Below are positions 55,375-64,000 of a stretch of DNA of 64,000 nucleotides, one piece after another. Under the pieces are notes generated by a model, which did not search any database, was not told the origin of the DNA, and saw only the letters and a list, made by a program, of their open reading frames with translations. Position 1 is the first letter of the stretch. Each line of letters starts with the position of its first letter. Source of the DNA: Erinaceus europaeus (Eukaryota; Chordata; Mammalia; Eulipotyphla; Erinaceidae). The translations under genes and the position numbers were made by a program. Where the stretch lies: positions 99,729,999-99,793,998 of the forward strand of contig NC_080166.1 in assembly GCF_950295315.1 (NCBI RefSeq), read 5' to 3'.

Positions 55375-55809
55375 ATTTGTTTAACTGATTTATTTATAAA
55401 ATAGAAACACTGACAAGACCATAAGATAAGAGGGGTACAATTCCCACCACTAGAGCTCTGTATCCCATCCCACCCCTCACCTCCCCTAATAGCTTTCCTA
55501 TTCTTTATCCCTCTGAAGTATAGACCTAGGGTCATTATGGGGTGCAGAAGATAGAAGGTCTGGCTTCTGTAACTGTTTCCCCACTGAACATGGGCATTGG
55601 CAGGTCTGTCCATACTCCCAGCCTGTCTCTTTCTTTCCCTAGTGGGGCAGAGCTCTGGGGAAGTGGAGCTCCAGGACACATTGGTGGGATCATCTGTCCA
55701 GGGAAGTCCAGTTGGCATCATGGTAGCATCTGGAACCTGGTGGCTGAAAAAGAGTTAAGATATAAAGCCATAAAAATTATAGATTAATCATGAACCTAAA
55801 GGCTGGAAT
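55375..55809 (-). mobile_element. L1 3'-UTR insertion
   Basis: Minus-strand copy, TTTATAAAATAGAAACACTGAC to GAACCTAAAGGCTGGAAT, between TAAAGCCATAATT (55362-55374) and TAAAGCCATGATT (55810-55822). It is truncated upstream of the long/short decision point, so its class is unknown. A sense-strand open frame of 138 codons spans the insertion and its left flank. Confidence 0.93.
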
Positions 55810-55822
55810 TAAAGCCATGATT

Positions 55823-56024
55823 CTATTCCCCAACCCTGAATGACAAAATTTCCTAGACATTTTTTGTTTTCACCGAAAAATGAGAAAAAAAAATGATTTG
55901 TGGCAATAGTAACAAATGTTAAACAATATAAATTACTCTTTATTTCTATTCTTTCCCTTCTTTTCCTTCTTCCTTTCTTCTTAGAAAAAGGAACATGAAT
56001 AATATTTGTAAAGTAAAGTAAATT
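55823..56024. other. unassigned sequence
   Basis: A CTT-rich tract near 55945-55985; nothing else recognised. Confidence 0.45.
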
Positions 56025-56245
56025 TTGGGACCCGGTGGTAGTGTACCTAGGTGAGCACACATGTTACAAGTTGCAAGGACTTGGATTCTAGCCCCCAGCC
56101 CCCACTGGTAGGAGGAAAGCTTTTGTGAGTGGTGAAGCAGTACTGCATGTGTGTGTGTCTCTCTCTCTCCCTCTCTATCTCCTCCTACCCTCTGGATTTC
56201 TGGCTGTCTCTATCCAATAAATAAAGATAATAAAAAGTATTCAAA
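56025..56245 (+). mobile_element. SINE type B
   Basis: GGGACCCGGTGGTAGTGTACC, GGTGAGCACACATGTTAC, GACTTGGATTCTAGCCCC, GTGGTGAAGCAGTACTGC, a (GT)/(CT) tract, CTGTCTCTATCCAATAAATA, shown in parts. Confidence 0.9.
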
Positions 56246-56547
56246 AAAGAAACTATTAAAAAGATTTATTTCAAAAAAAGAAAGTGAAGTTTGACATTTT
56301 CTATCAATGAAGAAGCATTATGCTATAACTCCAATTAATCAAATAATAAATATCTCATAAAAGGAGAGGGAAAATACTAAATATTAGTCATAAAATGAGG
56401 TCTTATTTTAACACAAATTAGTCTGTATTATAGTTCATAAAAAAGGAAACATATTCAAGCCCATTTCTCTTAAAACAGCCCAAAATATCTTTCAATATTA
56501 GCGTCATTTCATTTTAATCAGTCATTAATTTCTTTTATTTTTTTAAA
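56246..56547. other. unassigned AT-rich sequence
   Basis: No recognised repeat or gene. Confidence 0.45.
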
Positions 56548-56752
56548 CATTATTTTTAAATTTTATTTTATTGTATAGGACAGGTAGAAATTGACAGGGG
56601 AAGAGGAAGTAGAGAGGAAGAGAGATACCTGCAGACATGCTTCACTGCTTGTGAATCATCTCCCTAGCAGGTGGGGAGCGAGAAGCTCCAACCTAAGTCC
56701 CCACACATAGTAACAGATGCTCTCAATCAGATGCACCACCACCTGCCCCCAA
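56548..56752 (-). mobile_element. SINE type B, diverged
   Basis: Minus strand: TTATTTTATTGTATAGGACAGG, ACCTGCAGACATGCTTC, GTGAATCATCTCCC, head ..CAATCAGATGCACCACCACC. Confidence 0.85.
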
Positions 56753-57635
56753 TTTCCTCTTTTCTGTATAACCCCCCAATTTCGACTGGTCTATATGCAT
56801 ATTGATCTTTCAAACATCATTCCTTCTTACTTCTGCATGATGTACTAAGAAATTGTCGTGATGTGTTATTCTACACAATTCTTTGTTACTCTAAAGAACA
56901 AAAGACTAAAATGAAAATACAAAAGAATTTGAAACATAAAAAGGGACTTTGAATATAAGTACCACCTTTTAGTAACTATGCAACAATGAGACTTGCTAAA
57001 AATAAGGCAATTTAACCAAAATGGAGTCACTTAATGCTACGCCAATCTGAAGTTTAATCCTAGTTTCAGTTCTCTCAGAAATAGAATCATACAACAATCG
57101 ATTGAGAATCACCTACTCGGTACTGGGTACATATCATTCCGATAGTTATCTGGCATACCTTAGAGGAAATGAAATGCCCTTACAATAATCAAGCACCTTT
57201 CCCCTCCTCCCTGATACAATTTGCTTGTTCTTTCGTCCTTTTCCCTATAAAGATTTCTCATTTTGTACTTGAATGAAAATTTATTATAAATGCATTCTTT
57301 ACCATAGTCTCTTATTCAAAATGTTTTTTCTAAAGCAAATTGTAATTCAGATAAGTGCTTTTTAGCAGATATGGAAACAACAAAACTTATTTGCTCCCTC
57401 TGCTGGAGAAATGGGTGTTAATTTAAAGAGACAATATGATTTTGGAATCTGGAATGCAATAGGTATGTCTTGTCTTGTATCTTAAAACACAAGAACTGGC
57501 TCAGTAAACAAATGTAATGGCATATAAAGAGATAGCAATAAGGTACATTTAGTAAGATACAATCTATTTTAAAGATTGAAATAAAATGAATCACTTTTGG
57601 AAAATGTTAACTTGAGAATAAAGATTTAAGTGCTC
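56753..57635. other. unassigned sequence
   Basis: No recognised repeat or exon in about 0.9 kb left of the main L1. Confidence 0.5.
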
Positions 57636-57652
57636 GCTTATCAAGCTTCTTT

Positions 57653-59003
57653 TTGTTTTTAAATTTATTTTTTATTTAAGAAAGGATAAATTAACAAAAC
57701 CATAGGGTAGAAGGGGTACAAATCCACACAATTCCCGCCACCCAATCTCCATATCCCATCCCCTCCCCTGATAGCTTTCCCATTCTCTAGCCCTCTGGGA
57801 GCATGTACCCAGGGTCCTTGTGGGTTGCAGAAGGTGGAAGGTCTGGCTTCTGTAATTGCTTCCCCGCTGAACATGGGCGTTGACTGGTCGGTCCATACTC
57901 CCAGTCTGCCTCTCTCTTTCCTTAGTAGGGGGGGGGTCTCTGGGGAGCTCCAGGACACATTGGTGGGGTCTTCAGTCCAGGGAAGCCTGGGCAGCATTCT
58001 GATGGCATCCGGAACCTGGTGGCTGAAAAGAGAGTTAACATACAAAGCCAAACAAATTGTTGGGCAATCATGGACCCAAAGCTTAGAATAGTGGAGAGGA
58101 AGTGTTGGGGGGGGGGGGCTGCTCACTGCAAACTCTAGTGTACTTCTGCTTTCAGGTATATATTTTGCAGTAGTTTATGGATACGTGTGAACATATGCTC
58201 TCTCTCACAGAAACTGGTGTATATCTAGGTTTTGGGACTTTCTTAGAAAGTGATCCACCTGGGATGGAATTAGAGAATACTATGAAAGGAAAGGTCTCAC
58301 CCGAGTAATGAAGCTGAAGGGTTGTCATTCCACTCGTGAAGTCTCTGGACACAGTCTGAGCTGAAGCATGTTGAGGTGGCAATCATTGTGTTGATTAGGT
58401 TGTGATCCGCAGATGCAATATTATTTCATATGGATTGGGAGAGGCATGCGGGAAAGTGGGTCCTATCCTAAGGTTCCAGGACTCGATATAGGCTCGATAG
58501 TGGAGATGTGAGGTTCCTGCTGTCTTAGGGTTCAAAAAGACAATGGATAATTAATGTTATCATCACATTATTTAGTAAGTGGATTAACTTTGAAAAGTCC
58601 ATTTGTTAGAGTTTGCTGTATAGTACCCAGTATCTTGTAAATAGCTGTGCCACTGGTTGCCGCTGATCTACTTGGTCTAGGCTTTTGAAAGAGTCCACAT
58701 ATCAAATACACAGCCTATATATTAAGAAGACTCAGTCTGTGTTTTAAAAACTTCGAGACATACAATTAATTTTCCCCATCTCATATTAATTAACTAGTGA
58801 TTTATATGACTACACTTTACTAGGAGTGTACATAAACACCATTCCCACCACCAAAAGATTGTGTCCCATCCCACCGCCCCCACCCCCTACCAGCCCAGGA
58901 AGCCACATGTCCACCCTCCCCCTCACCACAGGGTTTTTACTTTGGTGCCCTACTTACAGTTTGGTCAGGTCCTGCATTTAGTGTCCCTTTCAGATCTTCT
59001 TTC
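57653..59003 (-). other. L1 3' UTR, short form (reference copy)
   Basis: In sense order: a G-rich segment just after the ORF2 stop; the AAGTGTAGTCATATAAATCAC stretch (about 58780-58805) resembling other L1 3' termini; an AT-mixed segment; the GAAGTACAC/C-run junction; then the conserved TCAGCCACCAGGTTCC..CTTCCACCTTCTGC..TATCAGGGGAGGGG block and the 3' end CCCTATGGTTTTGTTAATT. No coding role is assumed, but long open frames recur in the last block. Confidence 0.9.
58865..58887 (-). other. G-quadruplex-type motif in the L1 3' UTR
   Basis: On the L1 sense strand, five- and three-base G runs are separated by short loops: G5-T-G5-CGGT-G3-AT-G3. It starts about 117 bp after the ORF2 stop. A second G-rich stretch lies at about 58911-58926. 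G-rich 3'-UTR segments are described for L1s of other mammals; folding here is inferred. Confidence 0.75.
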
Positions 59004-60867
59004 TCAACTTCTGTTGATGAGTGGGATCATTCCATACTCATCTTTATCTTTCTGACTTAGCTCACTTAACATAATTCCTTCTAGCTCCACCCAAGATGGG
59101 TCAGAGAAGGTGGGTACATTGTTCTTGATAGCTGCATAGTATTCCATTGTGTATATATACCACAGCTTTCTCAGCCACTCATCTGTTGTTGGGCACCTGG
59201 GTTGCTTCCAGGTTTTAGCTATTATGAATTGTGCTGCTATGAACATAGGAGTACACACCTCTTTTTGGTTGGGTGTTATGGAGTCCTTGGAGTATAGCCC
59301 CAGGAGAGGAATTACTGGATCATATGGAAGGTCCATGCCTTCTGAGAGTTTTCCAGACTGCTCTCCACAGAGGCTGGACCAATTTACATTCCCACCAAAG
59401 GGTTCCTCTGTCCCCACAGCCTCTCCAGCATTTGTTGCTGCTGTCCTTTTTGATGTATGCCATTCTTACAGGAGTGAGGTGGTATCTCAGTGTTGTCTTA
59501 ATTTGCACTTCTCTGACAATCAGTGACCTGGAGCAGTTTTTCTTATGTTTGTTAGCCTTTTGGATCTCCTCTGAGGTGAATGTTTTGTTCATATCCTCTG
59601 CCCATTTTTGGATGGGGTCATTTGCTTTTTTGGTGCTAAGTTTGCTGAGCTCTTTATATATTTAGGTGATTAGTTTTTTGTCTGATGTATGGCATGTGAA
59701 GATCTTCTCCCATTCTGTGAGGTGTCTGTTTGTTTAATAGTTTCTTTGGCTGTGCAGAAGCTTTTCAATTTGATATAGTCCCATTGGTTTGTTTCTGCTT
59801 TAGTCTTTCTTGCAATTGGGTTTATTTCATCAAAGATGTCCTTGAGGTGTAGGTGGGAAAGTGTTTTACCAATGTTTTCCTCTATGTATTTGATTGTTTC
59901 TGGCCTAACATCCAGGTCTTTGATCCATTTGGAGTTGATTTTTTTTCTGGCGAGATAAAGTGGTTCAATTTCATTCTTCTGCATGTTACAACCCAGTTTT
60001 CCCAGCACCATTTATTGAAGAGAGCCTCCTTCCATTTAATGCTTTGGACCCCCTTATCAAACATTAGATGTCCATAGGTGTGGGGGTTTAGATCTGGGCT
60101 TTCAATTCTGTTCCACTGGTCTGTGTGCCTATTTTTGTTCCAGTACCATGCTGTTTTGATGATGATGGCTTTATAAGATAGTTTGAGATCTGGGAGTGTG
60201 ATGCCTCCATTTCTGTTTCTTTTCCTCAAGATGGTTTTGGCAATTCTAGGTCTTTTCCGGTCCCAGATAAATGATTGTAGTGTTTGTTCTATTTTCCTAA
60301 AGAAGCTTGGTGGAACTTTGATGGGTATTGCATTAAATTTGTATATGGCTCTGGGGAGAATATTCATTTTGATGATATTTATTCTTCCTATCCATGAGCA
60401 TGGGATGTCTTTCCGTTTCTTGGTATCAGTTTCTATTTCCTTTAGTAGCGACTCATAGTTTTCAGTATACAAGTCTTTCACTTCTTTGGTCAACTTTATT
60501 CCTAGGTATTTGGTTGATTTTGCTGAAACTGTAAATGGTAGTGATTTCTGGATGTCTTCGTCTTCAGATTTAGTGTTTGCATAAAGAAATGCCACTTATT
60601 TTTGTACATTGATTTTGTAGCCTGACATCTTGCTATATTGCCTAATAACTTCCAGTAGTTTTCTGCTGGATTCTTTAGGTTTTGCTATGTATACTATCAT
60701 ATCATTTGCAAATAGTGAGAGCTTGACTTCTTCCCTTCCACTATGTATTCCTTTGATTTCTTTCTCTTGCCTGATTGCTATTGCAAGAACTGCCAATACT
60801 ATGTTAAAGAGTAATGGTGACAGTGGACAGCCCTGTGTAGTCCCTGATCTGAGGGGGAATGCTTTCA
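59004..60867 (-). pseudogene. L1 ORF2 remnant (RT motif B onward, to C-terminus)
   Basis: ORF2 of L1 encodes endonuclease and reverse transcriptase. This remnant starts at the RT motif [13 protein letters not shown] (just inside 60867) and continues with [10 protein letters not shown] at about 60707-60678, where the family's catalytic FADD motif reads FAND. An in-frame TAA lies at about 60596-60598 after KINVQK. The frame then runs to about 60000 ([30 protein letters not shown]), shifts near NKWCWENW, and continues in another frame through YIKLKSFCTAKET, with further shifts near 59735 and 59390-59420. The Cys-rich region reads [15 protein letters not shown], shorter than the usual family spacing. 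The C-terminus has YTMEYYAAIKN and ends with a stop at 59004. Confidence 0.95.
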
Positions 60868-60964
60868 GCTTATCAAGCTTCTTTAGTGTTTATTATATTG
60901 CATCACTCCATAGACATGCCTATCTTTTCATAAAGATAAGACCATTGCCTTGGGGGTCGGGTGG

Positions 60965-60976
60965 TGGCGCAGTGGG
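60965..60976 (+). promoter_or_regulatory. SINE pol III A box
   Basis: TGGCGCAGTGGG fits the tRNA A-box pattern TRGYNNARNNGG exactly. It starts 12 bp inside the SINE. Confidence 0.85.
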
Positions 60977-61021
60977 TTAAGTGCATGTGGCGCAAAGTGC
61001 AGGGACCGGCGTAAGGATCCC

Positions 61022-61032
61022 GGTTCGAGCCC
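61022..61032 (+). promoter_or_regulatory. SINE pol III B box
   Basis: GGTTCGAGCCC matches the tRNA B-box GGTTCGANTCC at 10 of 11 positions, 45 bp downstream of the A box, within usual tRNA-gene spacing. Confidence 0.85.
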
Positions 61033-61230
61033 CCGGCTTCCCACCTGCAGGGGAGTCGCTTCACTGGCGGTGAAGCAGGTCTGCAGGTGTCTATCTTTCT
61101 CTCCCCTTCTCTGTCTTCCCCTCCTCTCTCCATTTCTCTCTGTCCTATCCAACAACGATTCCGTCAACAAGGGCAATAATAATAACCATAACTAAGCTAC
61201 AACGAGGGCAACAAAAGGGGGAAAAAAGTG

Positions 61231-61288
61231 GCCTCCAGGAGCGGTGGATTCATGGTGCAGGCACCGAGCCCAGCAATAACCCTGGAGG
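61231..61288 (+). other. 3' hairpin module of type A-long SINE
   Basis: Outer arms CCTCCAGG and CCTGGAGG (8 bp; 9 bp in other copies) enclose about 41 bases that contain an inner palindrome GGTGCAGGCACC (61254-61265). Present in all A-long copies, absent from A-short and B. Confidence 0.85.
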
Positions 61289-61328
61289 AGGAAAAAAACA
61301 AAAAAACCAAAAAAACCCCACTGCCTTG

Positions 61329-61534
61329 TATTCCTCAATAGATGTTGTGGACTTCTTTTTATTATAATTCTATAACATCAGTACAATAGATCTCTCACAA
61401 GTGGTTTCATATAACATCTTTTTATATTGTCTTTCTTTTTTGTTCCTCAAGCTGTCTTTTGTTACATGTCTGATACAACTACTGTGAACGTGTGACAATT
61501 TGTCAGTGTGTAGATACAATAATAATTATGAGAT
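61329..61534. other. unassigned sequence
   Basis: No recognised repeat or gene. Confidence 0.45.
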
Positions 61535-61762
61535 TTAATATTATTGTGCTAAGACTAAATGTCAGGGACTTTCCTCCATCATTATGTGAATTATCTCATT
61601 CAGTCATTTCAGATATAAGTAAGTGTCGGTATTAAAATGAGTCCCATTTTACAGATGAAGAAATTGGAACTTAATAATGTTTAAGTTCAAATGTCTAATA
61701 TAAACAGCCAAGCCAGGATTGTAAACCAGGCACTCTGACTCCAGGCAAGAGCATATTTCATT
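61535..61762 (-). repeat. MIR SINE relic
   Basis: GTGCTAAGACTAAATGTCAGG, GTGAATTATCTCATTCAGTC, CCCATTTTACAGATGAAGAAATTGG, shown in part, GCCAAGCCAGGATTGTAAACC, CTCTGACTCCAGGC: reverse-complement MIR over nearly its whole length. The clearest old mammalian repeat in the window. Confidence 0.88.
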
Positions 61763-62627
61763 AATGTTAGAAGGTTTGGATTGTATCTACAGTGCAATAG
61801 CATATACAAAGGACACAACTCTTTCTAAAGCAATATATTTTACTTCAGTGTTGCCACTTCTTTGTCCCAGGCATTATGCTAAAGCAAGTTACCCATGAAA
61901 TACAAGGTAGCAAAGTTACTATTTGTTCTTCAAGATTTCTTTGGTGAAGACAAGTTCAGGTGAATTGTCAATTAAAACATTTGCATCTGAATGCTGCTTT
62001 TCAAGGTTACAAGGTCAAACTTCTCTCCTTACAATGGATGTACTTCTGGCAGGGAAGTCCTAATAAAAATTTGAAGATATTTACATGATGTACTAAGCCT
62101 TAGTGGAGTACACAGTCTTATAAAAACTCAGTAAAGAAAAAAAAAAAATCTGTGAGCTCCAAAGCCATTTTGATGTGTAGCTATATTCTTGGACATCATA
62201 TATGGCAGAGAAAAAGAAAATTACCTGGAAAAAGTAGTTTGCACTGTTAGAAGATTCAGCCTTAAGGCTGAAGAATTTTGAGTAAAATTTGAGAATTTTG
62301 AGCATTAACGCATTATTTTATGGCTTGAATACTGACTTCCCACCAATTTAAAGGAAATGAGTAATGTATGTTCTGCTTTTTTGGTACTTTACCAAACTGT
62401 GATACAGAGAACATTGGATTGACTACTACTTCCTAAACATCTTACTTTTACACTATCTAAACAACTTAGCAGATCTTCATTTACTTGTTGATTATTTTGA
62501 CTAATTTTGTATCTTACATATGATTGATGAAATGTACAACTCATTAGTCTACTATATTAACTAAAAATTGTTTTAGAAAATTTGATTGTGTCCGCAAGTC
62601 ACATAATTTAAGAAATAGAAACCATTG
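61763..62627. other. unassigned sequence
   Basis: No recognised repeat or exon; an A-run lies near 62136-62148. Confidence 0.5.
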
Positions 62628-62765
62628 TAGCCCAGGGTGTGCAGTAGATAAAGCTTTGAACTCTCAAATATGAGGTTTAGAGTTTGATCTCTGGCATTGT
62701 ATGTGCCAGAGTAATGCCCTGACTCTCTTTCTCATCCTTCTGCTCAAAAATAAACAAATAACAGG
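62628..62765 (+). mobile_element. SINE type C
   Basis: GCCCAGGGTGTGCAGTAGATAAAG, shown in part, TTTGAACTCTCAAATATGAGG, AGAGTTTGATCTCTGG, GTGCCAGAGTAATGCCC, CTTTCTCATCCTTCTG, AAATAAACAAATAA tail. Confidence 0.82.
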
Positions 62766-62929
62766 AACAATTGATTAGTTAATTATAAACCATCTGAGGT
62801 CTGTACTTTCAAAACTAGTTTGATAACAAAAAAACTGTTCAATGGATTTTGTATTACATAGATCTTTTTTTTTTGCCAGCATAGATTTTACTGAAATGAA
62901 ATACATTCTCCCTTTTCTCTTCTTTTTTT

Positions 62930-63085
62930 AAAATTTGTGATTAATAGTGGTTTACACTGTCGTAAGATTATAGGGTATGGTTCTCTACCAAACCCACCAC
63001 CAAAGTTCTGTGTCCCCCCCCCCACCCCCCAGTAATAAATCACCATAGTTCTTGTGAAGTCTCAAGGGAGAGTTTGTTTGATTCC
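62930..63085 (-). mobile_element. L1 3' end, alternative terminus
   Basis: On the plus strand, TTTTTTAAAATTTGTGATTAATAG (T-rich tail side, shown in part), TTTACACTGTCGTAAG, CCCACCACCAAAGTTCTGTG and a C-rich run CCCCCCCCCCACCCCCC at about 63016-63032. It matches the segment just after the ORF2 stop in the 57.65-60.87 kb L1 (about 58780-58890), but its A-tail starts there. Confidence 0.7.
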
Positions 63086-63087
63086 AT

Positions 63088-63178
63088 TTTTTTCCCCCCA
63101 CCAGAGCATTACTCAGCTCTGGGTTATGGTGGTGCTGAGGAATGAACTTGGGAACTCAAGTGTTTTACGCAACACAGA
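63088..63178 (-). mobile_element. SINE type D fragment
   Basis: CACCAGAGCATTACTCAGCTCTGG, shown in part, GTTATGGTGGTGCTGAGG, AATGAACTTGGGAACTCAAG: reverse-complement type D, head side missing. Confidence 0.8.
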
Positions 63179-64000
63179 AGAATCTGTACAGAAGAATCTC
63201 CTCAAGAGAAATTGCACCACAGTATTAAGAATGTTTCAAATAGCCGATGAGCATCAGACTTATCTGTTGCATTATCTTCAGAAACTAGAGCTAAAAAGAA
63301 AACAAAAACCATTCTTGTCTGTTTTATCAAGGAGGGGACATTGTTAGTGAAGAAAAAGGCAGTCCCAGGGTCATTGAGGAAAATGTGTGGGGAGTGCTTC
63401 AGAATTTCCATAATAAAATCTGTTATCAGAGGCAAACCAATTTGTGTCTCTATTGGATAATATTCTATTTTCATTTTGCAACTATGCAAATATATCTCTA
63501 CACATTACACTGTACATAAAAATATTGAGACCCCCCACGGAGGTGTTATATTTTTCAATTGTATCATCAGTTTTATTACAGAAACTAAACTCTTTTCTTT
63601 CTTTCTCTCTCTTATTTAAAGACCATAGCATAGTATAGATCATAAAGATTCTGAAGTTACTGGTGTCAAATCAATGAAAAGAGGCAGACTTTATGAAAAA
63701 GGAGTAAAATATGACTGTAGTAGATAAAACATGGTGTAACCATGGAGCTGGTAAATAGAATGTGACACATACACATTAAGAGACACTGTAGAGAAAAAAA
63801 TCAAAGTGGAATTCTACTTATGGTCAGGTAATGCACAAGGAGACAAAAAAAAAAAAAAGAAGAAAGCACAAAATGGCAGAGGTAAGCCCTACCTATCATG
63901 TCAACAATCTCATTCTGAATGATCTAAATAAACTAATTAAAACAGTGTTTGATGGAGTCAGTGGAAATGAAGAAACAATATTCTTTCTAAAAGAAATTCA
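63179..64000. other. mostly unassigned; possible old L1 at the right edge
   Basis: From about 63850, AAATGGCAGAGGTAAGCCCTACC and ACAATCTCATTCTGAATGATC, shown in part, recall the start of L1 ORF2 on the plus strand, but the match is weak and the window ends. The remainder is unrecognised. Confidence 0.35.

Larger units (their letters stand above)
57653..60867 (-). mobile_element. 5'-truncated LINE-1 with 3' half of ORF2 and full 3' UTR
   Basis: A single insertion bounded by the perfect 17-bp TSD GCTTATCAAGCTTCTTT (57636-57652 and 60868-60884). Reading the minus strand, it opens inside the reverse transcriptase domain, carries ORF2 to its stop at 59004, then about 1.35 kb of 3' UTR and an A-rich 3' end (T-rich at 57653-57680). 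The 3' UTR includes the motif block found in every other L1 3'-UTR copy here, so this element identifies them. It is the short form: a C-run/G-run junction at about 58108-58120 joins sequences that are about 0.8 kb apart in long-form copies. It is not active: ORF2 has a stop, several frameshifts and no 5' half. Confidence 0.97.
60953..61318 (+). mobile_element. SINE type A-long, best-preserved copy
   Basis: Plus-strand copy between CATTGCCTTG (60943-60952) and CACTGCCTTG (61319-61328), a TSD with one difference. Order: tRNA-like head with A and B boxes, GTGAAGCAGGTCTGCAGGTG, CT-rich body to CTGTCCTATCCAACAACG, AAT/AAC-rich stretch, GAGGGCAACAAAAGGG, the hairpin module 61231-61288, and an A-rich tail. 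It would be transcribed by RNA polymerase III and mobilised by L1 if intact at its source locus. This copy may be young, as both boxes are near consensus. Confidence 0.96.

Noticed and set aside
59149..59665. plus-strand frames of 125-130 codons
   Set aside because: They are antisense to L1 ORF2, which is recognisable on the minus strand.
60965..61032. possible genuine tRNA gene
   Set aside because: The A and B boxes belong to a SINE head; the sequence continues into the SINE body, has no acceptor-stem closure that I can find, and is flanked by a SINE TSD.

Overview
This 64 kb window is vertebrate nuclear DNA, AT-rich and dense in interspersed repeats. I find no intact protein-coding exon, rRNA, functional tRNA, CRISPR array or bacterial-type gene. 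The repeat repertoire points to a eulipotyphlan mammal, most likely a hedgehog (Erinaceus or a relative). It combines several tRNA-headed SINE families that look like the published hedgehog ERI elements, a lineage-specific LINE-1 with an unusually long 3' UTR, and older pan-mammalian MIR and L2 copies. The species call is inference from recalled repeat families; no search was run.

Layout. 0-11 kb: SINEs plus three L1 3'-UTR insertions, one carrying a second L1 in opposite orientation. 11-15 kb: two L1 insertions with inverted 5' segments (twin priming), each inside target-site duplications (TSDs). 15-23 kb: dense SINEs, an old L1 ORF2 fragment, a long L2 broken up by SINEs, and a TCTA/CCTA microsatellite. 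23-29 kb: mostly single-copy-looking DNA with a few SINEs. 30-31.5 kb: a three-level nest, L1 > SINE > solo LTR. 32-37 kb: L1 3' ends, SINEs and a second solo LTR. 39.5-41 kb: a gammaretrovirus-type LTR and possible internal remnant. 41-49 kb: sparse DNA with MIR, SINEs and a weak third LTR candidate. 50-56 kb: L1 3'-UTR copies and SINEs. 57.65-60.87 kb: the key element, a 3.2 kb 5'-truncated L1 on the minus strand with the 3' half of ORF2 and the whole 3' UTR inside a perfect 17-bp TSD. 61-64 kb: a well-preserved SINE, a MIR, an alternative L1 3' end and unassigned DNA.

The 57.65-60.87 kb element explains the rest. Because ORF2 and the recurrent roughly 0.6-1.9 kb repeat lie in one insertion, the many copies of that repeat elsewhere are L1 3' UTRs, not an independent family. 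Short open frames that recur across the window come from these 3' UTRs and the SINEs. The window could be intergenic or lie in a large intron; the sequence does not decide. In the entries, A-short, A-long, B, C, D and E are local labels for SINE types: A-long has an extra 3' hairpin module, A-short lacks it, B ends in CTATCCAATAAATAAA, C ends in CTTTCTCATAAAT, D contains a GCTGAGCAGTGCTCT-like block, and E is poorly defined.
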